From: Synechococcus sp. ROS8604
GTDB taxonomy: Bacteria; Cyanobacteriota; Cyanobacteriia; PCC-6307; Cyanobiaceae
Assembly (NCBI RefSeq): GCF_014279655.1
Contig: NZ_CP047946.1
Span: 1,054,001-1,118,000 of the forward strand
Direction: 5' to 3'
DNA length: 64,000 bases
Numbering within the stretch: the stretch's first letter is position 1; every line of letters starts with the position of its first letter. Both the position numbers and the translations under genes were made by a program. The notes under the pieces are model-generated. The model worked only from the letters and a program-made list of their open reading frames with translations. It searched no databases and was not told the origin of the DNA. This document shows positions 58,018 to 64,000 of this stretch, piece by piece.

Positions 58018-60600
58018 TCAAACCCCAGCGTTGGCCAGTTGAGGTGTCACTGGGGCGGTGGTGTTGAGGTGTCGAACAACCACTTTTTTGTCGTGGTCGA
58101 TGTCCACTTCAGCGGAATCCCCCTCCTTGATGCGCCCGGTGAGGACTTCCTCCGCCAGGCTGTCTTCGAGAAGACGCATCACGGCACGACGCAAAGGTCT
58201 TGCGCCGTAAGCAGGGTTGTAACCCTCCTCCACAAGGCGCTCTTTGAAAGCATTGGACACCGTCAAAGTGATTCCCTTGTCGCCGATACGAGCGAAGACT
58301 TCTTTAAGCATGATTTCTGCAATGTCTTTCACCTCCTCACGGTTGAGTTGACGGAAGACAATGATTTCGTCAAGACGGTTAAGGAATTCAGGGCGGAAAT
58401 ACTGCTTCAGTTCCTCATTTACAAGAGATTTGATTCTGTTGTATTGATTCTCTTCGGCATTTTCACCAGAGAATTCGAAACCTAAACCACCACCACCTTT
58501 TTCAATCACTTTCGAACCGATGTTCGAAGTCATGATGATCAAGGTGTTTTTGAAATCAACGGTTCTTCCTTTGGAATCGGTCAGGCGACCATCTTCGAGA
58601 AGTTGCAGAAGCAAGTTGAAGACATCGGGATGGGCCTTCTCAATCTCGTCAAAAAGAACAACGGTGTAGGGACGACGGCGAACCGCTTCAGTGAGCTGAC
58701 CTCCTTCGTTGAATCCCACATATCCGGGAGGTGAACCGATCAATTTGCTGACCGTGTGCCTCTCCATGAATTCCGACATGTCGAGACGGATCATCGCTTC
58801 TTCGCTACCGAAGAAATAGGCGGCGAGAGCCTTGGTGAGCTCGGTTTTACCGACGCCGGTGGGGCCAGAGAAAATGAAGCTGGCAATCGGACGATTGGGG
58901 TTTTTAAGGCCAACGCGTGCCCGCCGAATCGCCTTGGAAACCGCTTTCACCGCCTCATCTTGTCCAATCAAACGTTTATGGAGGGTTTCCTCCATGTTCA
59001 ACAATTTCACGGACTCGCTCTCGGTGAGCTTCTGAACGGGGACTCCAGTCCAGGAGGCCACGATGTGAGCGATATCTTCCTCGTCAACAATCGGAGTGGT
59101 GAGGAGTTGAGGTTGGGCTGTGGATCCCTCCGCTGAATCGGAGGGCACAGCCTCTCTCACCGCACCTTCGCTGGTTTGGCCGGCATCCCCGCTGTTAACA
59201 GGGGACTCTTCTCGGCTGCTTTGCAGCAACGTGCGGATCTTTTCACGCAACTCAACTTCTTTGTCGCGGAGTTCTCCTGCGCGACCGAAGTCTTGATCGC
59301 GAACAGCATCCTCTTTTTCCTTCTGGACAGCGCGGAGTTCTTTGTCCACTTCCTTGGCGGCAGGGGGAAGCTTGGAATTCAGCAAACGAACTCTGCTGCC
59401 AGCTTCATCAATGAGATCGATGGCCTTATCTGGAAGGAAGCGATCGGAGATATAACGATCCCCCAAGGTTGCTGCTGCATCTAGAGCTGCGTCGGTGATT
59501 TTGAGGCGATGGTGCTGCTCGTAGCGCTCGCGCAGTCCCCTCAGAATTTCAATGGTGTCTGGAATGGAAGGTTCGCCCACGGTGACGGGCTGGAAGCGAC
59601 GCTCCAGGGCCGCATCGCGCTCAATGTGTTTGCGGTATTCGTCAAGGGTAGTTGCTCCGATGCATTGGAGTTCGCCACGAGCCAGTGCTGGTTTGAGGAT
59701 GTTGGCGGCATCGATAGCACCTTCAGCCGCTCCAGCACCGATCAAGGTGTGAACTTCGTCGATCACCAAGATCACATTGCCGGCTGATTTGATCTCTTCC
59801 ATGATCTTCTTGAGCCGCTCCTCAAATTCCCCTCGATATTTCGTGCCTGCAACGAGCAAGCCGATATCGAGTGTGAGAACACGCTTCTCTTCCAAAATGT
59901 CTGGGATATCCCCCTGCTGAATTCTCTGAGCAAGACCCTCAGCGATGGCCGTCTTGCCAACACCTGGTTCCCCTATCAGAACAGGGTTGTTTTTTGTGCG
60001 TCGGCCGAGGATCTGGATCACCCGATCGATTTCTTTGTGACGTCCAACGACCGGATCTAGTTTGGATTCAGTTGCCAGTTGGGTGAGGTTGGTGCCGAAT
60101 TCATCCAACGTTGGAGTTTTGGTGGACCCTTTGGCTCCGCCACCACCTCCGGCTCCCACTTCAGCTGTTTCGCCAAGCATGCGAATCACCTGAGTGCGTA
60201 CCTTCGCCAGGTCGACTCCGAGGTTTTCGAGCACGCGTGCCGCAACCCCTTCGCCTTCGCGGATCAGGCCTAAGAGGAGGTGCTCGGTTCCGATGTAGTT
60301 GTGACCCAACTGCCTCGCCTCTTCCAAGGAGAGTTCAAGCACGCGCTTGGCACGGGGAGTGAAAGGAATCTCAACGGCAACGAAGCCTGATCCCCTTCCA
60401 ATGATTTTTTCAACTTCAACCCGAGCGTCCTTGAGATTGACGCCCATCGACTTGAGCACTTTGGCGGCGACGCCAGTGCCCTCACCGATCAAACCCAACA
60501 AAATCTGCTCTGTTCCAACAAAGTTGTGGCCGAGGCGACGGGCCTCTTCCTGGGCCAGCATGATCACCTTGATGGCCTTCTCGGTAAACCGCTCGAACAT
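58018..60600 (-). CDS. clpC: Clp protease ATP-binding subunit ClpC
   Basis: 860 residues from ATG 60600 (family start [20 protein letters not shown]); the frame extends nine codons upstream. Two N-domain repeats (about 1-145), AAA-1 with [13 protein letters not shown], a UVR/M region (about 425-465, rich in Glu/Lys), AAA-2 with [15 protein letters not shown] and the ClpP-loop region. It unfolds substrates for ClpP/ClpR. If the 25.7-kb protein is NblA-like, ClpC would be its expected partner, but that is speculative. Confidence 0.97.
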   Translation of the reverse strand: MFERFTEKAIKVIMLAQEEARRLGHNFVGTEQILLGLIGEGTGVAAKVLKSMGVNLKDARVEVEKIIGRGSGFVAVEIPFTPRAKRVLELSLEEARQLGHNYIGTEHLLLGLIREGEGVAARVLENLGVDLAKVRTQVIRMLGETAEVGAGGGGGAKGSTKTPTLDEFGTNLTQLATESKLDPVVGRHKEIDRVIQILGRRTKNNPVLIGEPGVGKTAIAEGLAQRIQQGDIPDILEEKRVLTLDIGLLVAGTKYRGEFEERLKKIMEEIKSAGNVILVIDEVHTLIGAGAAEGAIDAANILKPALARGELQCIGATTLDEYRKHIERDAALERRFQPVTVGEPSIPDTIEILRGLRERYEQHHRLKITDAALDAAATLGDRYISDRFLPDKAIDLIDEAGSRVRLLNSKLPPAAKEVDKELRAVQKEKEDAVRDQDFGRAGELRDKEVELREKIRTLLQSSREESPVNSGDAGQTSEGAVREAVPSDSAEGSTAQPQLLTTPIVDEEDIAHIVASWTGVPVQKLTESESVKLLNMEETLHKRLIGQDEAVKAVSKAIRRARVGLKNPNRPIASFIFSGPTGVGKTELTKALAAYFFGSEEAMIRLDMSEFMERHTVSKLIGSPPGYVGFNEGGQLTEAVRRRPYTVVLFDEIEKAHPDVFNLLLQLLEDGRLTDSKGRTVDFKNTLIIMTSNIGSKVIEKGGGGLGFEFSGENAEENQYNRIKSLVNEELKQYFRPEFLNRLDEIIVFRQLNREEVKDIAEIMLKEVFARIGDKGITLTVSNAFKERLVEEGYNPAYGARPLRRAVMRLLEDSLAEEVLTGRIKEGDSAEVDIDHDKKVVVRHLNTTAPVTPQLANAGV

Positions 60601-60811
60601 CTTGAGGGCCGTTAATGGTGAAACCAAGCTATCAGGGATGAAGAGTTGTTGTGATCACTCTCGATACCAGCTCAGATCCCAGTAGTGATTTGGGGTGAGC
60701 ATCTCAAAAAGTGTTAATCAATGCAGAAATGTAGTGCGGGTTTCTGTTTGATCAGTGCGGTTATCCCTACCCATTGCGTGCTGAATTGATTCAATTCAGT
60801 TTGATGTCTGT

Positions 60812-61213
60812 TTACAGCTCAAGGGATTGAATCAAGGCGTCCTTGCCGTTGCGGTAATAGCCGGACCTGCGACCAATGGTGTGAAAGCCCAAAGCCCCGT
60901 AAAGAGCGAGGGCTCCATGGTTGTCTTCGGCCACATCAAGAAAGGCCTGCCTTGCTCCGGCGCTGCTGGCGTCCACGAGCAGCTGTTTCAAAACAGTTCG
61001 GCCCAGTCCCAAGCGCCGTTGCTCAGGATCAACGGCAACCACGGTGATTTGGAGCTCATCGAGGACAACCCAGCCGCAGGCCACTGCAGACAAATTGTCT
61101 GAGCCCTCTGCAATTCCGACACAAATGCGCTTGGGATCGGAGAGTTCACGCTCCCAATGGTCGGCATTCCAAAGGCCATTGAGCGCTCGGGCATCGAGTT
61201 TCAGGCAGGCCAA
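60812..61213 (-). CDS. GNAT N-acetyltransferase (RimI-like)
   Basis: 133 residues from TTG 61213. Core motif A is ITVVAVDPEQRRLGLGRTVLKQLL (Q/RxxGxG/A acetyl-CoA loop), then FLDVAEDNHGALALYGALGF and RRSGYYRNGKDAL, the usual RimI ending. RimI acetylates ribosomal protein S18. The frame stays open upstream (NPTHGLACLKLDA context) but has no ATG or GTG, so the true start could be a rarer codon further back. Divergent from lysA. Confidence 0.82.
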   Translation of the reverse strand: MACLKLDARALNGLWNADHWERELSDPKRICVGIAEGSDNLSAVACGWVVLDELQITVVAVDPEQRRLGLGRTVLKQLLVDASSAGARQAFLDVAEDNHGALALYGALGFHTIGRRSGYYRNGKDALIQSLEL

Positions 61214-61306
61214 ACCATGCGTTGGATTGAGCCTGATTGTTTTTGCAGTCAGGGTTGAGAAGCGTCGCTTCTTACATTGCCCTGATTGCCTGCCCCTGAC
61301 GAAGCC

Positions 61307-62668
61307 ATGGCCACCCCTTACGAATCCGGCTGTGATCCTGTCAGCCCCAATCGAAATCTCGCTCCCGTCTCGGCTGAGCTTGATGATCAGGGCCGTCTGA
61401 TGGTGGGCGGCTGCCGTCTGAGTGAACTCGCAGAGCGATACGGAACCCCGCTTTACGTCCTTGATGAGCTGAGCATTCGCGCTTCGGCTCAGGAGTACCG
61501 CGAAGCTCTAAAGCGTCATTACCCCGGCGATTCCCTTGCCGTGTATGCATCAAAAGCCCATAGCTCCTTGGCCTTAACCGGACTCGTGGCCTCAGAAGGG
61601 CTGGGTCTTGACGCCGTTTCAGCTGGAGAGTTGCTAACAGCACTCGATGGAGGGATGCCGCCAGAACGCATGGTGCTGCATGGCAATAACAAGTCGGTGG
61701 AGGAGCTCGCCCTTGCCTACAGCCATGGCGTGATGGTGGTGGCTGATAACCAGCACGATCTGGATTGCCTCGCTGAGCTCGTTCCTAAGGGTGGAGCACC
61801 GGTTCGCTTGATGTTGCGTTTCACGCCGGGCATCGAGTGCCACACCCATGAGTACATCCGTACGGGACATTTGGACAGCAAATTTGGGTTTGATCCCGAT
61901 CAGTTGCAGCCCGTGCTGACAGCGTTGGCCGGGTGTGCTTGGGCCCGTGTTGAAGGCCTACACGCGCACATCGGCTCGCAGATTTTTGAACTGGATCCGC
62001 ATCGGGATTTGGCGGCTGTGATGGCAGATGCCCTCAAGTTGGCCCGTGAGCTCGGACATCCAGTGCGTGATCTCAATGTCGGTGGGGGGCTGGGAATTCG
62101 CTACGTCGAATCCGACGATCCACCATCGATTGATGCTTGGGTCAAGGTGGTGGCAGAAGCCGTGACCTTGGCCTGCAGGGAGCGTGGTCTTGAGCTACCG
62201 CGCTTGATGTGCGAGCCGGGTCGTTCTCTGGTGGCATCCAGTGGGGTGACGGTTTACACCGTGGGCGCACGCAAGGTGGTTCCTGGCATTCGCACCTATG
62301 TCTCTGTTGACGGTGGGATGAGCGACAACCCGCGTCCGATCACCTACCAGTCGCTCTATACGGCCTGTCTTGCTGACCGTCCCCTGGCAACGGCAGACGA
62401 AACGATCACCTTGGCCGGAAAGCACTGTGAATCCGGTGACGTGTTGCTCAAGGATCTGCCGTTTCCGACTTGCCGCAGTGGGGAGGTGCTCGTGGTTCTG
62501 GCGACGGGTGCCTACAACCTCTCGATGAGCTCGAACTACAACCGGATTCCAAGACCCGCTGCCGTGCTGGTGCATCAAGGCGAGGCGGAGCTGATTCAGC
62601 GGCGAGAACAGCCAGAGGATCTGCTTCGTTATGACCTGATGCCAGATCGCCTGCGCTCGTTAAAGTGA
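61307..62668 (+). CDS. lysA: Diaminopimelate decarboxylase
   Basis: 453 residues from ATG 61307. PLP-binding Lys in AVYASKAHSSLAL, the HIGSQIFELDP and DLNVGGGLGIRY phosphate loop, and CEPGRSLVASSG. It converts meso-diaminopimelate to lysine, at the branch where mDAP goes to peptidoglycan. First gene of the lysA-cdaA-uppS series; cdaA starts 30 bases on. Confidence 0.96.
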   Translation: MATPYESGCDPVSPNRNLAPVSAELDDQGRLMVGGCRLSELAERYGTPLYVLDELSIRASAQEYREALKRHYPGDSLAVYASKAHSSLALTGLVASEGLGLDAVSAGELLTALDGGMPPERMVLHGNNKSVEELALAYSHGVMVVADNQHDLDCLAELVPKGGAPVRLMLRFTPGIECHTHEYIRTGHLDSKFGFDPDQLQPVLTALAGCAWARVEGLHAHIGSQIFELDPHRDLAAVMADALKLARELGHPVRDLNVGGGLGIRYVESDDPPSIDAWVKVVAEAVTLACRERGLELPRLMCEPGRSLVASSGVTVYTVGARKVVPGIRTYVSVDGGMSDNPRPITYQSLYTACLADRPLATADETITLAGKHCESGDVLLKDLPFPTCRSGEVLVVLATGAYNLSMSSNYNRIPRPAAVLVHQGEAELIQRREQPEDLLRYDLMPDRLRSLK

Positions 62669-62697
62669 GCTGAACGTATGAGGGGTGCATAAACGGA

Positions 62698-63531
62698 ATG
62701 GCGGTGTTGCAACTTCGCCTGCTGATCGACGTTTTCTGCGCCTCTGCTCTTGGTTTTCTTCTCTTTACGAGGGTCAACGAGCAGCGAACCCTTTGGCTGT
62801 TAAGGGGTTACCTGTTTCTTGTTGCTCTCGCTTGGTTCGTTAAACGGTTTTTCAATCTTCCACTCACATCGACGTTGGTCGATGCCTTGGTTCTTGCCTG
62901 TTCGCTTTCTTTGGCCATCCTTTGGCAAGGGGAATTGCGCCGGCTGATGGAGCTTCTCGGCACCGGAAGGCTTGCCGTTTTGTTTGGGAATCCTCAAAGC
63001 AAGCTCAGAGCGACCGCCAGCACCGTTGCGCAACTCACGGATGCGGCTGGTCGGCTGTCCAAATCGCGCCGTGGTGCCTTGATCGTGGTGGATTTGGGTA
63101 GTGATTTGCGCCCCGAGGATTTCCTGAATCCAGGGGTGAGCGTCGATGCTCAATTGAGCAGTGAACTCCTTCTCAACCTGTTTGCTTCTGACACCCCTCT
63201 TCATGACGGTGCTGTGGTGCTGAAGGGAAATCGCATTATTTCCGCTGGCGTGATTTTGCCGCTGTCGCGGCAAGGGATTAGTCGCTACGGCACCCGACAC
63301 CTCGCGGCCTTGGGCATCACGGAACGCTTTGACCGCTGCATCTGTGTTGTGGTTTCGGAAGAAACAGGCACGCTGTCGCTCGCGAATCAGGGCAAGCTCG
63401 AACGTCCGATCACCAGTTCGCGTCTTCAGGATCTCTTGACCGAATTGATGGCGGCTCCCGTGACTTCAACGCCAGCGAAAACCGGGTCTTCACGTAGCGT
63501 GAAAAGTGCTTCCCAGGACTCATCGCCTTGA
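62698..63531 (+). CDS. cdaA: Diadenylate cyclase CdaA
   Basis: 277 residues. Three N-terminal membrane helices (about 5-24, 36-50, 60-77) precede the DAC domain with DGA at 170-172 ([15 protein letters not shown]) and [10 protein letters not shown] at 198-207. The canonical second motif is RHR, but the third residue here is Leu. DAC enzymes join two ATP into c-di-AMP, controlling potassium and osmotic balance. A C-terminal Ser/Lys-rich tail follows. The stop overlaps the uppS TTG start. Confidence 0.9.
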   Translation: MAVLQLRLLIDVFCASALGFLLFTRVNEQRTLWLLRGYLFLVALAWFVKRFFNLPLTSTLVDALVLACSLSLAILWQGELRRLMELLGTGRLAVLFGNPQSKLRATASTVAQLTDAAGRLSKSRRGALIVVDLGSDLRPEDFLNPGVSVDAQLSSELLLNLFASDTPLHDGAVVLKGNRIISAGVILPLSRQGISRYGTRHLAALGITERFDRCICVVVSEETGTLSLANQGKLERPITSSRLQDLLTELMAAPVTSTPAKTGSSRSVKSASQDSSP

Positions 63532-64000
63532 GTCAACGCTTGGTCACTAGTTCAGATGACGCTCGGATTGAGGTTTGTCCTGCCGAGATCAATCCTCAGC
63601 GTTTGCCGGCCCACGTAGCAGTGATCATGGATGGCAATGGACGCTGGGCCCAATCAAGGGGTTTACCGCGGGTGATGGGGCATCGGGCAGGTGTTGAGGC
63701 TCTGAAAGCGACTTTGCGTCGCTGTAGCGATTGGGGTGTGAAGGCTCTCACCGCCTACGCCTTCTCCACGGAGAACTGGTCTCGCCCTGGCGACGAGGTG
63801 AATTTTTTAATGACGCTGTTTGAGCGGGTGCTCGAACGGGAGCTTCAGGCCTTAGAGGCGGAGAGGGTGCGGATCCGTTTTCTTGGTGATCTTGAGCCCC
63901 TGCCGTCCCGTCTTCAGTCCTTGATTGAGGAGGCGACAAAGCGCACGGCGTCCAACGATGGAATTCATTTCAACGTTTGCACCAATTACGGCGGACGGCA
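63528..64000 (+). CDS. uppS: Isoprenyl transferase (undecaprenyl diphosphate synthase), 3' truncated
   Basis: The N-terminal 157 codons are present; the gene runs off the right edge. TTG 63528 overlaps the cdaA stop as TTGA. Motifs [16 protein letters not shown] (Asp for IPP binding), [22 protein letters not shown] and [10 protein letters not shown] are typical of cis-prenyltransferases. Product is the C55 carrier lipid for peptidoglycan, used also by LCP-type enzymes. Confidence 0.94.
   Translation, partial: MSQRLVTSSDDARIEVCPAEINPQRLPAHVAVIMDGNGRWAQSRGLPRVMGHRAGVEALKATLRRCSDWGVKALTAYAFSTENWSRPGDEVNFLMTLFERVLERELQALEAERVRIRFLGDLEPLPSRLQSLIEEATKRTASNDGIHFNVCTNYGGR

Overview
The window reads as chromosome of a marine picocyanobacterium, most like coastal/open-ocean Synechococcus. 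Evidence from the sequence: genes for oxygenic photosynthesis (petG, petF, petH with an N-terminal CpcD-like domain, cytochrome cM), carotenoid and chlorophyll steps (crtE, crtL, a BciA-type divinyl reductase), the circadian kinase SasA, a phycobiliprotein-lyase-like protein, a CAAD-domain protein, GuaB3 and the picocyanobacterial sRNA Yfr1 lying between guaB3 and trxA. The species name is inference; I could not search a database.

Layout. 1-5.1 kb: minus-strand run of trmJ-like, cytM, rsmD, hisH, trxA, Yfr1, guaB3 and a CAAD protein, with petG antisense to the end of rsmD. 5.2-13.3 kb: gyrA, crtL, a GH57 glycan enzyme, leuA and a lone sugar-ABC permease. 13.3-17.2 kb: many small unknown proteins around a ferredoxin, including a Nif11-like protein, a thiamine-binding-type protein and an exported HExxH protein. 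17.2-23.9 kb: RluA-type pseudouridine synthase, a 7TM-HD phosphodiesterase, folD, crtE, a DUF212 membrane protein and a RecD-like helicase.

23.9-28.5 kb is the accessory stretch: AT-richer, gene-poor, with hairpins and several very small ORFs that a length cut-off would miss. They include a 54-residue twin CX3C protein, a 27-residue hydrophobic peptide with a strong ribosome site and its own terminator, a 58-residue helical protein, and a 58-residue protein with an NblA-like pattern. A GAP-family membrane protein, a small exported protein and a thioredoxin-fold protein follow.

28.5-46.2 kb: housekeeping and carbon metabolism. The minus strand carries zwf-opcA-cbiA-acylphosphatase, petH, tRNA-Glu(UUC), sasA, a GHL10 glycosidase, prs, an LCP protein and bciA. 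The plus strand carries the lyase-like gene and pepN. 46.3-56 kb: malQ, a RodZ-like protein, an RsuA/RluB-type pseudouridine synthase, a group 2 sigma factor, an ABC1 kinase, a PLP decarboxylase coupled to cdsA. 55.4-60.6 kb is a tight clpC / Fe-ADH / hydrolase / DUF2993 operon. 60.8-64 kb: a GNAT acetyltransferase, then lysA-cdaA-uppS, which links meso-DAP, c-di-AMP and undecaprenyl phosphate supply. Several neighbours share 4-base stop/start overlaps (TTGA, GTGA, ATGA), suggesting translational coupling. I saw no rRNA, CRISPR array, insertion sequence, integrase or prophage.
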